A stretch of DNA of 64,000 nt from Komagataella phaffii GS115 (Eukaryota; Ascomycota; Pichiomycetes; Pichiales; Pichiaceae). The number at the start of each line of letters is the position of its first letter. Positions within the stretch are counted from its first letter, which is position 1. Location of the stretch: contig NC_012964.1 of NCBI RefSeq assembly GCF_000027005.1, positions 744,001 to 808,000 on the forward strand, read 5' to 3'. The notes under the pieces are model-generated. The model searched no databases, was not told the origin of the DNA, and was given only the letters and a program-made list of their open reading frames with translations. Position numbers and translations under genes: made by a program. This document shows, piece after piece, positions 46,453-57,073 of the stretch.

Positions 46453-48825
46453 ATGTCCGATATAATTAATCAACCTCAGTAAGTAAAGGATCAAGAAACA
46501 ACTGTAACAAACAATTGAAGTCGAACAACAACTAACTCAATCTCTAGAAATAATATGCCATATTCATATGATTCCAGTGGCACATCTCAAACTAACTTTC
46601 AGGAGGCAAGTACAACAGTAAATGCACAGGAAGTCCCACCACGGCCTAAGAATTCATATTCAGTTTCGGAAATGTTTGAAATTCGCCAAAGAATGGTAGA
46701 TGCTAACCAACTACTTCCTGTGGAATCACAGCTCCCTTATAGGTTGTCGGAAATCAACAGAACAATTCATGTCGATCTTAAAGAGGCTAGATTACAAGAT
46801 TCCACAAAGAAAAGCTCCCCTACTGTTAACGGTTTTTCAAATACTGATCATGATTCACAGTTTCTAGTTGATAAAATGGAGAAATTATCAACCAATGATC
46901 AGGGATCGAACTGGAGTTCACCTTTAGTAAGTCATCCCTTGTTGACTAGGCAGACATCAAGTCGGATCTCATCAAACATGACTCCTCCCCCTGGCATTAC
47001 TCCTCTAGGTTCAGTTCCGCCCACCTTGGAGCCTTCTCAAATTCAATGGATCTACTTAGATGCCCAAGGGCAGGAGCAAGGACCTTTTGATGGCCTGATG
47101 ATGCAAGGCTGGTTTGAGGCAAACTATTTAACTCCTGAGTTGAGGTTAAGGAGAAAAGAGGAATCGAGTTTTCGTACTTTAGCTGAATTGGTTCAGTCGC
47201 TTGGTGATTTCAGGTATCCATTCTTGAAAAGATTGCCCCCCATCACTCAATCAACTGATCCCATTTTCTTCCCTAATCATGCGGAGGTGCCACAATGGGG
47301 TGCAAACTCTAGCAATAGTAAGTCGAGTTCCCCTTGGATCTCCCACCAGAACTTGTCCATGGATTACGGAGGGCAAAGGTTGAACTCACCATCGACTTTC
47401 CTTCCTCAGTTTGATTTGACTTCCCAAATCAGAGCAGCTACTCCTCTGTCCGCTCCAATTGTCTCTACTCCTGATTTCTCCGCTGAAATTTTGGGAGCTA
47501 GCACGGCTCCCCTTGGGGAAAGCAACCAGAAAGAGCTCAGTGCTACTCTGACCAAAGAGGCCGAGCCTGAGAATATTGACGATTTCCCTATTAAGTCTAT
47601 CTCTTTTGATGATGAACCTTCCCAAGGTTCTACTCCTGTGTCTACTGCCAAAGATGAGCCTGAACCAAGCAAACCGGCTACGATCTCCTCTGTTTTTGCC
47701 TCGTCTTCTGTCACTGTTCCTACGTCCGCTCCAGCCCCTGCACCTGTTCCTGCACCCACTACGGTAAGAACTTTACCAAGCCTCAGAGAAATCCAGCAGG
47801 AAGAACTTACCAAGGCAAAACTGAGAAGACAAGCAGAGGAGGCTAGGCTTCAAGAGTCGCTGAGATTGCAAAGGCTGAAAGAACAAGAAAAATCCAAAAA
47901 TGAAGTATCCACTTCACAAAAAGCATCTGACATTGCTCCATGGGCCAATACCAAAGTATCAGGCCCTCCTCTTTCATTAAGGCAGATTCAAGAACTGGAA
48001 GCCAAACAACTCCAAGAACGTAAGAAGAAACAACTGAATAACGTACAAAACCAACCTATTGCTCAAAGATTGTCGGAAGGGGCAGCATCAACTTCCTTGC
48101 CCGCTTCAGCAACTTGGGCGAAAACACCTGTTGCACCTGTGTTGGCAACAAAATCCCTGACTGAAATTCAAAAGGAACAAGCCGAAGCACAAGCACAGAG
48201 ATTACAAAGTCAAGCATTGAAAAACAACGCAGTGTCTTTTGCCAACGTTGCATCATCCTCTTCGACCCCTGTCGAACCAGAAGATGGTTGGACCGTAATT
48301 TCAAAGAAAGTTGTTGCCAAACCCAAACCTTCGGCAGCTGCCGTAGCAGGTGCTCTTGCCCCCAAACAACCATTAGCACCCTCTGCTTTGCGTGCTTTGT
48401 CTGCTCAAGGAACCGTTGGTACCACAGCCAACACCGCTACCAGGTCATCGCAGTCGGCTCCTCCAAGTCGACAATTCCTTGATTGGTGTCGATCTCAATT
48501 GGTACAACTGAACAAGAGCGTTAACAAGGAGGATCTCCTGAGCATCTTGCTTCAACTTTCAGGAGGTTCAGAGTCTCAAGAGATTATTGCAGACACTATT
48601 TACTCCAACTCTTCTATAATGGATGGTAGAAGGTTTGCTAGTGAGTTCTTAAAGAGAAAACAAGTTGTCGAGGCTTGGATTGAGAAGAACGGTTTTGAAT
48701 TTGACTGGTACGAAGCACAAACAAAAACTTTGAACGACGTTAATGACAGCTCCAAGGATCAGGATGACGAATGGGACATGGCTTTCACTAAGGTGGTCAG
48801 TAAGAAGCCAAAGAAGAGAGTGTAA
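46453..48825 (+). CDS. SMY2: GYF-domain protein SMY2/SYH1 (spliced)
   Basis: 767 residues from exons 46453-46478 and 46548-48825. Donor GTAAGT (46479), branch AACTAAC (46530-46536), acceptor TAG (46547); splicing joins MSDIINQP to QNNMPYSYD. The GYF domain at about residues 173-230 (WIYLDAQGQEQGPFDG, MMQGWFEANYL) has Phe for the usual Tyr in GPY and NYL in place of GYF. Charged helical runs (EEARLQESLRLQRLKEQEK) and a C-terminal conserved region (FLDWCRSQL to DEWDMAF) match the Smy2/GIGYF family. GYF domains bind proline-rich PPGF/L ligands; the proteins act in translational control and mRNA quality control. Confidence 0.9.
46479..46547 (+). other. SMY2 intron
   Basis: 69 nt, GTAAGT...AACTAAC...TAG, phase 2, in the ninth codon. 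Confidence 0.88.
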
Positions 48826-48881
48826 ATAGACTAAGTAAAATTCTTCTTTTGGCTACGCTGGCATTTTAATAGAAATATGTC

Positions 48882-49460
48882 CTAATTAGTAATACTTGCT
48901 TCTATTTCCTGGTACAACTCCCATTCCTTAGCGAGTTGCTCTTTCCTGTCTTCAATGGCATTGACTCTCCTCCTTAAAGCCTCGTTCAAAGTGACCTCTT
49001 GGCACACGGGCATAAACGTCGGTGCCCAGCCTTGTTTGTAAGTCTCGGCCTCTTGAACTAACTCCTGGATCTCTAGCTCCTGGATCTTCAAAGCCAGTTT
49101 GAACCTGTCAAAGAATTCGTCACCAATGGATCCTTTTTGGTACAGAAGGGTGATATATTGATTATTTTCACGTAACTTAAGCAATCGGCGAATTGCTTCA
49201 GCTCCTCTTCTTATCAACGCAGCTTTCAACACCTTTTCATCTGGCTTAGGATCTTGGTCTTTTAGCTGCAAGTATATCTCCTTTGGTAAATCTGGAGGAA
49301 AGAAAGGTTTCATAACTTGTAGCTTGGCGATTCTTTTCCTTCTGTAAAATATGGAGAACAAAATCAGTGCTCCAATCACTATGGAAACATAAATGATCGG
49401 GGTAAAGACTGAGATCTTTTGCAGAGGCATATCCTCAATTATGGGTTCTTCTTCTGCCAT
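48882..49460 (-). CDS. SEC66: SEC66 subunit of the post-translational translocon
   Basis: 192 residues from the ATG at 49460; the frame is open further upstream but MAEEEP is the first ATG that makes a plausible start. Short lumenal N terminus, one TM helix at about 19-39, then a soluble cytoplasmic domain with KPFFPPDLPKEIYL, ALIRRGAEAIRRLLKLRE and GWAPTFMPVCQEV. Sec66 (Sec71) with Sec62, Sec63 and Sec72 drives post-translational import into the ER. Order SWD3-UMP1-SMY2-SEC66 equals S. cerevisiae YBR175W-YBR173C-YBR172C-YBR171W, strands inverted as a block. GCGCGC lies about 65 bp upstream. Confidence 0.92.
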   Translation of the reverse strand: MAEEEPIIEDMPLQKISVFTPIIYVSIVIGALILFSIFYRRKRIAKLQVMKPFFPPDLPKEIYLQLKDQDPKPDEKVLKAALIRRGAEAIRRLLKLRENNQYITLLYQKGSIGDEFFDRFKLALKIQELEIQELVQEAETYKQGWAPTFMPVCQEVTLNEALRRRVNAIEDRKEQLAKEWELYQEIEASITN

Positions 49461-49590
49461 TATTGAAACGTTCTGTCTGGAGAGAATACTTGTCAAGTTG
49501 GATTTGATTTTTCTAAAAATGCGCGCCGCTGATGGAAAATTATAATAATTGTGGTTATATAAATGTAAGAATATATAATTTCGCTTCTTA

Positions 49591-50451
49591 CTATCGGAAC
49601 TTCTCAATGAACTCAACCTTCTTTTCCAATGAAAGGTCTTTACCAACTAGCTTTAGTCTACCCGAATTGGAGAGAAGATCTCGTATTTCGGGCCACGTAT
49701 GGTCTTTGTCAAGAATGAACTCCTTGAGTCTGTAATGGGAGGAGTTTCTTGTGAATAAATTAGTTAGAAGATATGATGCGAGGGCTTGGGGTATCGGAGT
49801 TGTAGTGTATGGATTCTCATTCTTGATGGACAATGCCTTCACCTTGAACTTCTTGAAAAGTTTTGGAACTGACACAGTGTCTGTAGTGACTAGAAATGGT
49901 AAAATAGACTTATTGTTTGATGTGGTTCCTTCAGGGAACAGAAACACTGTTTTTGATTCAGAAATGGACGATAATTGGATCTTCTTACCATTCTTCTGAG
50001 CATGCAAATTAGGAGAAGATAGTGCATGCACTACAACTCCAAATAGTGAGTATTCGTAGAGGTTACCTTCTATGTCTGGTATCAGCCAGACAATATTTTT
50101 CAGTCGGTTATTGGTGATCAATGACAGTACCAATGGATCCAGAGGAGATTGATAATTTGAAATGACGAAATCTCCCTTTTGAGGCAAGTTCAACTGAATT
50201 AACGGTTTATTTGCCTTTTTTATGTTATCAACAGAAACATCAACATCAACATTCAACAGGAACAACACTGCCTTGGTGGATAGCAAAGGAACCACAGGGT
50301 AAAGCAGGCCCACAATTAAGAGGACCAAAAGCTTCAAGACTCCAAGTACAACACCCACCAATCTCAGAAAGATGTTTACCTTAGGCTTATTTAAAGGCAG
50401 GAATGGTGATATTCCAGTGCCTTTATCCCGATACGTCGTATACTTTTCCAT
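49591..50451 (-). CDS. LOA1: Lysophosphatidic acid acyltransferase LOA1
   Basis: 286 residues. The N terminus MEKYTTYRDKGTGISPFLP is the Loa1 (Vps66, YPR139C) signature. Hydrophobic hairpin at about 27-68 suited to lipid-droplet or ER membranes. Acyltransferase motif I reads NYQSPLD (99-105), with Asn where most relatives have the catalytic His of H-x4-D; motif III is FPEGTTSN (172-179). Yeast Loa1 makes oleoyl-phosphatidic acid and affects triacylglycerol synthesis. The missing histidine seems, from memory, to be shared with the S. cerevisiae protein. Confidence 0.88.
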   Translation of the reverse strand: MEKYTTYRDKGTGISPFLPLNKPKVNIFLRLVGVVLGVLKLLVLLIVGLLYPVVPLLSTKAVLFLLNVDVDVSVDNIKKANKPLIQLNLPQKGDFVISNYQSPLDPLVLSLITNNRLKNIVWLIPDIEGNLYEYSLFGVVVHALSSPNLHAQKNGKKIQLSSISESKTVFLFPEGTTSNNKSILPFLVTTDTVSVPKLFKKFKVKALSIKNENPYTTTPIPQALASYLLTNLFTRNSSHYRLKEFILDKDHTWPEIRDLLSNSGRLKLVGKDLSLEKKVEFIEKFR

Positions 50452-50665
50452 TACTTGAGCGGAAAGCCAAATAATTTAGTTAATACTTCAGCCGTTCACT
50501 TATAATAATAATTCGAGACCATTCTAAAACATTGCATGTGTTGTTTTGTTACCTTCCCAATTAGGACATCCAAAAACTTCAAAAACTGATCTCTTAAGCC
50601 CTTCCTCTTTTCTCAGTACACCAACCAGACCAGGCCACTTGACACAAGCAGAAACTTCCCCTAAA

Positions 50666-51667
50666 ATGTCTCAGTCAGCCAGCACAACATCAAGGCAGTC
50701 GTCGCTGCCGCAACTGACATCGTCTCAAGCGTCTTCTACTATCACTTCAAGTGCATCATCGAGCTCTAATTCTGAATCCCAAAATAGCACAGGGTCTTCT
50801 TCGGCGAACTCCTCAGCTTCGTCTTCAGGAAGACCTCGTCTCAGCTCTAGCACAACCAGCTCGGGCATGCCCCAGCTGACAACGACCTCCCAGACGTCCT
50901 CTACAAGTTCTTTCAGCACCCCAGCGATTTCGGTGCCTCCGTCTAATAATAACCCATTCATTTGGAGGTCGTCTCAACCTTCCGGAACTGTTTTTATTTC
51001 AATTGGAGCCGTTATGGGACTGGGTATCATATGCTTTATTATATATATCACTTGGAAAAGCTTGAAATTCAAAAGACAGGCAAAGACTGGAGGATTTTAT
51101 GATAGTGATGATTCGTACTCCCACAAATACGATACCAAGTACTATGGAAACGATTTGACTACCACGCCTTCACGGGTCCCATTCATGGCTCCAGATCTCA
51201 GATCTACAACAGACAACACTTACTATTCCAGCAGTAACTCGGAACCTGGTGTTAATGCCGGTGCTTTCGATTCAATTTCGACGTTTCACCACAAGTCAAA
51301 ACAACCACTTGATACCACCAGAATGTACGTTTCTCCTACAGGTGACGCTATAAAACACAGTAGGAATTCTGTGCTTCTTCCGAGCGTTAATAATGGGAAA
51401 TTTGGTTCTGATACATCCATTCTCTCACCATCTATAAAGCAAAGTTACCAATATAAATCACCCACTGGTCACCATAGGAGCAACAGTTCTCAGCAACTGT
51501 TCATGAGTCCCATGTTAAGCACTACTTCTTTAGCCGACTCCAAAATTCAACAGCAGCAGCAATCTCCAAGCGAAAAGAAGTCAAAAAGGAATGCTAAGCG
51601 TAAAACCGTTCCAAGTATGTACTTAGACCAACTGATGGATGGTGAAGGGACTGATGACTTAGTTTAG
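50666..51667 (+). CDS. PRM5: Ser/Thr-rich single-span plasma membrane protein, PRM5-like
   Basis: 333 residues from the ATG at 50666, the first ATG in a frame open from a TTG at 50546. Residues 1-95 are almost only Ser/Thr/Gln/Pro, likely O-mannosylated and outside; then NPFIWRSSQPSGTVF, a TM helix at about 107-130 and a basic cytoplasmic tail with a C-terminal KKSKRNAKRK patch. The NPFIW...SGTVFI block is shared by the Prm5/YNL058C and Csi2 proteins. It is convergent with RHO3, as PRM5 (YIL117C) is in S. cerevisiae, favouring PRM5, a cell-wall-stress-induced gene. No cleavable signal peptide is seen. A 17-codon ORF at 50536-50589 precedes it. Confidence 0.7.
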   Translation: MSQSASTTSRQSSLPQLTSSQASSTITSSASSSSNSESQNSTGSSSANSSASSSGRPRLSSSTTSSGMPQLTTTSQTSSTSSFSTPAISVPPSNNNPFIWRSSQPSGTVFISIGAVMGLGIICFIIYITWKSLKFKRQAKTGGFYDSDDSYSHKYDTKYYGNDLTTTPSRVPFMAPDLRSTTDNTYYSSSNSEPGVNAGAFDSISTFHHKSKQPLDTTRMYVSPTGDAIKHSRNSVLLPSVNNGKFGSDTSILSPSIKQSYQYKSPTGHHRSNSSQQLFMSPMLSTTSLADSKIQQQQQSPSEKKSKRNAKRKTVPSMYLDQLMDGEGTDDLV

Positions 51668-51782
51668 TTAGTTAATTTTTGCAATAGAAACATTACTAAG
51701 TTTATTCTTTAGTAAAAATAAAAGAGAATTAAAATAAATTGAGTTCTCTGCTCTTGTTAATACATAATAGCTGTATCTGACT

Positions 51783-52550
51783 TTACATTATTGTACAGCT
51801 GGTTTTATTGTCCTCCTCATGCTTGACACTCAGCGCACAGCGAGCAGCTTCTGTAAACACTTCATTGACTCCGCGGCCTTTCATGGCTGAGCATTCCAAG
51901 TATCTCAAAGCCCCGATTCTCTTTGCCACCGCTAGACCCTTTTCATAAGTGACCAGTGAACGGCCTTTACTAGACGATTGAATGCCACCATTATCAGAGG
52001 ATAGGTTGTTTTGTTGTGATAGTTGTTGATTTTGTTGTGAATCATCTTGGTCCTGTTGTTGTGGGAATCCTGATTGTGTCTGGGTATCACCATCCTCCGT
52101 GTTTCTCAAGTCGCATTTCAATGCTACCAAAACCAACTTGACTCCTTGACAATGTTCCAGGATTTCACCCACCCATTTGTTTTCAACGTTTTCCAGAGAA
52201 TCGTAGGAATCAATGGAGAAACAGAGCATAATCGTATCAGTATCCGTGTAACTTAGTGATCTCAATCGGTCGAATTCTTCTTGGCCGGCAGTATCCCACA
52301 ACGAGAGCTGCAATTGCTTCCTGTCAATGAAGATATCATGGATATAATTCTCAAACACTGTTGGTTCGTAGACCTGAGGAAAATACCCTCTAGTGAACAC
52401 GTTCAGTAAAGAGGTCTTACCACAAGCACCATCACCCAAAATGACTATTTTCCTTTGAACTAAGCGTTGTTAGTAAGCTGGTCGTTCTGTTGTCGGTATG
52501 TTATTTTTTCAATACTTACTAGGTTTATGAGATCCACTACAAAACACCAT
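51783..52550 (-). CDS. RHO3: Rho-family GTPase RHO3 (spliced)
   Basis: 235 residues from exons 52550-52520 and 52459-51783. Donor GTAAGT (52519), branch TACTAAC, acceptor TAG (52460); splicing joins MVFCSGSHKP to IQRKIVILGDG. P-loop GDGACGKT (19-26), effector region YEPTVFENY, DTAGQEEF, and C-terminal CTIM for prenylation; Cys4 could be palmitoylated as in S. cerevisiae Rho3. A Gln/Asn/Ser-rich insert between the CDLR and KGLAVAKRIGALRYLECSA segments also occurs in Rho3. It directs polarised exocytosis and actin organisation at the bud. Confidence 0.95.
52460..52519 (-). other. RHO3 intron
   Basis: 60 nt on the minus strand, GTAAGT...TACTAAC...TAG, phase 1. Confidence 0.9.
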
Positions 52551-53117
52551 TTTTTCCAATTTTTTTGATATTTGTTTGATCTAAGAATAAAGTAGGTTGC
52601 CTCCTTGCAATAGCAGCGGTGTTGTGCTACTTGAAATGATTAAATTAGGTATTCCTTCGATAATGTTGCAGGTCAGAAGGAGAAATACAGCGGTGTCCTT
52701 CCTTCGAAATGACCCTCGATTATTGAGGCAGAAACCTGTAAGAGTGGCTCGCCATTTACTAGATAAGACTTTCATCGTGGTAAACCTTTTGCTAGTTCCA
52801 AGGGAAATGGCAGTGTCTGAATTCTTATATACAAGATAATCATAGAATGGCTTTTGAATAATATTTATATAGAAAGAAACAAAAGAAAACGGTTGGTTGT
52901 TGGTCAATCTTCAAACGTAATTACAATTTCAAGCAATTAACCATTAACCTCACGCACGATTGATACTACAAAATCACCTGAAAATATACTTAGATTCATC
53001 CATTTTTTTGGACTACTTTAATCCTTTCCCTCTGATCATCTCACTTCATAATGGCTCCAAACCTTATACAACCACTAATATACAAAATCTAGACTCCTCA
53101 ATTAATTACAAATCATT
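52551..53117. other. RHO3 promoter and FCP1 3' flank
   Basis: 567 bp. On the + strand an ORF of 67 codons (52636-52839) encodes a basic protein beginning MIKLGIPSIMLQVRRRN. I do not recognise it; it may be chance. No other element is clear. Confidence 0.35.
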
Positions 53118-55319
53118 CTACTCTTTCTCCATATCTAGCATTATCTCCTTTGCAAGTTCATCCTCACTACTATCTGTTTCTTCTTCATCCAATTTGAGCC
53201 TTTTTGAAGTATCCTCGTCATCAGCAATTCCAGCTTCTGCATGTCTTTTCTTGGTACCGTTTGCTTCGTCGTCATCATTATCGTCTTCGTCATCGTCAAT
53301 TTCATCCCCGCTAAGGAAATCTTCAAGTTCCTTATCGATCCATTGCATGTCATCCACATTGAGATCAAAACTGGCGTCGTTTCCGTCCTGACCCTTCTCA
53401 ATGTTGTTCTCATTAACGTACTTCTCCACAATGTGATCAGGGAGCAGGTAGTCTTCAGGGACTTCAAGAAGATATTCATCCTCGTCTACTTTATCCCAGA
53501 AGGATATGCATTTGAACAGCCAGTTAGGATCAACAATTTTCACGTTAGGATCAAGTGTCTTGGCCAGTTTCACCTTAAAAGTCCCCGTATTGCGTGTGAT
53601 TACATGTGTGACTGATTTGTCATAATCTGCAACAACTGTGGCCCCAAACGACCTGGCCCAAATGACAATATCCGCAGAATTTAACTTGGTGCCTAAAGGC
53701 AATATTCCAGACAACAAGAACGTATATTCCTTGAAAACAAGTTGTTTCATAGAATTTAATATATCCTTCACATCAGGGTTTCCAACCTTTGAATCATCAT
53801 ACTCAAAATAAAATTCGTTGTGAATCCTTATTAAGGCTTGTTCCAAGGTCTCCAGTTCATTGTCATCATCAAAAAGTAAGTTTGCTGATTCATGATCGCT
53901 TTCCGTTTGTACTATTTTTTCCAGATTTTCCTGGAGCTTAGCTAAGGGTCTTTCAGATTGCTGTTGTTCAATTTCCAGGTTATGTTCCGTTGATTGTTCT
54001 CGAAGAGTTTTGCCATTTGCATCATTCATGGTTAACAACGCATCCACAGTGGAAGCAGTTTCCTTTGAATCTCCTCTCTCTTCACCATTTTCCTTACTTG
54101 AATCCGATATATTTTCGTCCGATACCACCAGTTCCTCTGATAGTTCCTTGTCCTGTTCTTCTGGGTCAATCTGAAATGATTGATCCCTTAAATCTTTTTC
54201 CGCATTAATCTGGTCCTCTAATGAGGCCAACGATTTCCGCCTCTTAGATGGTCCTAACAAGGCATGCTGTCGTGGAAGAAAACTAGAATTGATATCACCG
54301 ATCCCCACAAAAAAATCGTATGGAACTACCTTGATCAAATTACTACTCCAATTCCAAACATCTCCTCGATCGTCAATGACCACTACCATAGATGTATCCA
54401 CAGGAAAGAGTCTTTGCAATGACTTTTGCGTCAATGAACCGCTCTCATCTCGAGAAAGTATACGATCACCAAAGTATTTCTCGTCTGGATCGATAATCTT
54501 GGCAATCTCTTTGGCATATTGTCTGGTTGCCATAGTATATATATGAAGTTCGTATCGTTCAGAAACATGTTCCAGGAATTCCCGCAAATGTGGTCTGAGT
54601 TTCACGTAATACCAGCAAACAGTAGCAGGAGGCTTCTGTCCAACATAATTCTCTGGTAAAATAACTTCCTCTTTCAAAGAGAACGACCTGACATCTTTCA
54701 CTGCAGGATAATTGGCATTGTTTGGGTCCTTCATCCACTCGCCAACAGTGGGGTCCACGGTAGCATGGATAACTGTTTGATCGAGGTCCACAACCAAACT
54801 CAGCTTCTTTTCCTTTAAAAGCCGTTTAGATGACGTTTGTTCGATTTTTTCAGCTTCCGTCAAGGATATCTTTAAATCTGCACTTCCATGGGACATGACC
54901 ACCGGAGCTTGCTTATCATAACTAAACCCTGTGTAATCATTCCCTTCAACAGCCGAACCACACAATGCACACAGGCCACCGTACTGAACAGAATGGGAAC
55001 ACGGTTCTATCACAGTGGCTATCACCGACTCCTTATTCTCCACAACGTCGCCTATAGATACCAGAACGTCCTTAACTATTCCGTCAACGGGACATTCATA
55101 ACTACCTATCAATTCTAACTTCTCTTTTTTTGGAGGTTTGTACGAGTAGTCTTCATCATACTCATTCCTGTCTTCCGTAACATCTCGGAACTCCGAATAT
55201 TTGTACTTCAACACGGTATTGTGCTTCCCAAGCTCATCGCCTTCTTTAATAGCAATTCCTGTGATATGAACTGGAAACGGAACTGACGATGGAAGTCGCA
55301 GCTCAATTATATTATTCAT
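53118..55319 (-). CDS. FCP1: RNA polymerase II CTD phosphatase FCP1
   Basis: 733 residues, the size of yeast Fcp1 (732). N-terminal domain, then the FCPH catalytic domain with DLDQT (178-182; nucleophile Asp178), LRPHLREFLEHVSERYELHIYT and the VIDDRGDVWNW segment, an acidic linker, a BRCT domain near 510-610 (GTKLNSADIVIWARSFGATV) and an acidic C-terminal tail that would contact TFIIF/TFIIB. It recycles RNA polymerase II by removing Ser2/Ser5 phosphates. DSK2 is nearby, as in S. cerevisiae (YMR276W, YMR277W). CGCGCGCGCG lies 124 bp upstream. Confidence 0.96.
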   Translation of the reverse strand: MNNIIELRLPSSVPFPVHITGIAIKEGDELGKHNTVLKYKYSEFRDVTEDRNEYDEDYSYKPPKKEKLELIGSYECPVDGIVKDVLVSIGDVVENKESVIATVIEPCSHSVQYGGLCALCGSAVEGNDYTGFSYDKQAPVVMSHGSADLKISLTEAEKIEQTSSKRLLKEKKLSLVVDLDQTVIHATVDPTVGEWMKDPNNANYPAVKDVRSFSLKEEVILPENYVGQKPPATVCWYYVKLRPHLREFLEHVSERYELHIYTMATRQYAKEIAKIIDPDEKYFGDRILSRDESGSLTQKSLQRLFPVDTSMVVVIDDRGDVWNWSSNLIKVVPYDFFVGIGDINSSFLPRQHALLGPSKRRKSLASLEDQINAEKDLRDQSFQIDPEEQDKELSEELVVSDENISDSSKENGEERGDSKETASTVDALLTMNDANGKTLREQSTEHNLEIEQQQSERPLAKLQENLEKIVQTESDHESANLLFDDDNELETLEQALIRIHNEFYFEYDDSKVGNPDVKDILNSMKQLVFKEYTFLLSGILPLGTKLNSADIVIWARSFGATVVADYDKSVTHVITRNTGTFKVKLAKTLDPNVKIVDPNWLFKCISFWDKVDEDEYLLEVPEDYLLPDHIVEKYVNENNIEKGQDGNDASFDLNVDDMQWIDKELEDFLSGDEIDDDEDDNDDDEANGTKKRHAEAGIADDEDTSKRLKLDEEETDSSEDELAKEIMLDMEKE

Positions 55320-55519
55320 TATCGCTGGACTGGGATTATCCTTATTATTTTGTTGTGTCTGGTTGTTGTCTCTTTGTAACTGTTTAATTAGTTGGTGTGA
55401 TAGCTTTGCAGTACCGACTTGGGAGGTGGTACTGTTAGGAAACGCGCGCGCGAGGGTCTACAATTTTATAGATAGATTAATTATATTTTGAAATCTTTAT
55501 TATAAAACAGTAATTACAA

Positions 55520-57073
55520 TTAGGAGCTGTCCACATTGAATAGGTCTGCGATTGGAGGTTCAGGTTCAGGTTCAGAATTAGTCGAGTCAAGTATTGCATT
55601 GTTGCTGTCCCATTGCTTTGAGCTGCCATTTGTAAAGGGAGTCTCCTGATTGGTTTTTTCAATATCCCCATTGGTGATATCAAAACTGGTGTCCTCTTCT
55701 ATGAGCACCTGTTCGTCGTCATTTTCGTTCTCATTAAGATTTTCATTAAGATTTTTGTTCATATCAACGTCATCTTCGTCAAAGTTAAACTCAAAGTCAA
55801 TATCCTCTGTCTGATGCTCCAGTTCTTGCTGAAGTTCATCTTCCAGTTTTCGTCTCTTCAACTGCTGTGACTCTTGGATCTTCTGTTTACGATGCTCCGA
55901 CTTGGAGATTTCACGACTAACATGGTAATATTCGGTATTCATAATGTTTACAATGATGTCAGACACTGGTGGTTCTATCTTCTTTGTAGCGTAATATCCC
56001 AAATATTGACCTACCAAGCCATCGATTTCCTTACGTCTGTTTTCCAACAGTTGCTCTTGGTGCCGTTTCCTCTTTTCCAAAACCGACAACCGATGTTTGG
56101 CGTGGGCAACAATGTCAAACCGTTTACTTGATACCATACTTTTCGGTGGTTGCGACTGGACACCATTAGTCTCGCCATTCGGTCCTTTCTCCAAATTGTG
56201 ATCAGATTCAACGTCGATTTCTCCATGATGAATCTCCTTGTCTATGTCATTATCATTTTCATTACCCACATCTTCTTTTTTGTCTTCAACTATTTTTGTA
56301 CCTATAAGGTGCTGCAATGCCTTTTCTCCTAGTCTTGATTCTGCTGTCAATTGTTCTCTCAGTTCCTTTGGATCGCTAATCACTTCAGTGAATTGAGGAG
56401 TTGCAACGTAAGTGTGCTCTGGAGGAAGCACCGGCATCCATTTAGGAATATAATTCTTTCGCTTCATGCGCAAGGGCATAAACTCTGAGATCTTCTCTGC
56501 AATATCGAAAAAGAAAAAAGCATCTTTATCATTTTCACTCACTTGTACGCTAGAGGCACTTTCTTTTAACTCTGAGGCGTATTTCGAAAGTTTTTCAATG
56601 GACGGTTTGACTCTTTTCCTGGTCAGTTTCAAACGTTCATATTCTAATGTAACATCTTCCAAGTCCAAAATGCCCCTATCCACAACCAATTGAACATCTC
56701 TTTTTGCTATTGTCCGTCTTCTTTGAATCTCTGTGCTTCTGTGTAGTTCCGATACCAATCGGTCTATGTATTTTGTTGTAATGTAGGTCAGATGGTCAAT
56801 TGACAGCGAAGAGGCTTGCACCCCCAAACTGGATAAAATCAACAGGACTGATGCCTTCAATGCTACTTCCATAGCCGGAACACATTCTGGTTGTGAAGTG
56901 ATATTCAAATCTTTACCTGTGTTGTATCTCTCTTGCACTTCTTGGTCGTGTTGTTCCTCGTGAGAAAGAGTTGGATTCATGCTTCGTTGTCCAACCGAAT
57001 TAGGATTTTCTTTCCCGCTGGACGCTGAACTTACCGAGACGAGGGACTGATTATCGTCGGACTTATCAGCCAT
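55520..57073 (-). CDS. TAF8: TFIID subunit TAF8
   Basis: 517 residues (yeast Taf8 has 510). Bromo-associated histone fold at about 65-135 (EVALKASVLLILSSLGVQ...IQRRRTIAKRDVQLVV), followed by the Taf8 signature YIPKWMPVLPPEHTY (208-222) and a long charged, Lys/Glu-rich C-terminal half with several possible nuclear signals. Taf8 pairs with Taf10 through the histone fold and with Taf2 through its C-terminal part. It is set between FCP1 and DSK2, which are direct neighbours in S. cerevisiae. Promoter carries CGCGCGCG about 90 bp upstream. Confidence 0.92.
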   Translation of the reverse strand: MADKSDDNQSLVSVSSASSGKENPNSVGQRSMNPTLSHEEQHDQEVQERYNTGKDLNITSQPECVPAMEVALKASVLLILSSLGVQASSLSIDHLTYITTKYIDRLVSELHRSTEIQRRRTIAKRDVQLVVDRGILDLEDVTLEYERLKLTRKRVKPSIEKLSKYASELKESASSVQVSENDKDAFFFFDIAEKISEFMPLRMKRKNYIPKWMPVLPPEHTYVATPQFTEVISDPKELREQLTAESRLGEKALQHLIGTKIVEDKKEDVGNENDNDIDKEIHHGEIDVESDHNLEKGPNGETNGVQSQPPKSMVSSKRFDIVAHAKHRLSVLEKRKRHQEQLLENRRKEIDGLVGQYLGYYATKKIEPPVSDIIVNIMNTEYYHVSREISKSEHRKQKIQESQQLKRRKLEDELQQELEHQTEDIDFEFNFDEDDVDMNKNLNENLNENENDDEQVLIEEDTSFDITNGDIEKTNQETPFTNGSSKQWDSNNAILDSTNSEPEPEPPIADLFNVDSS

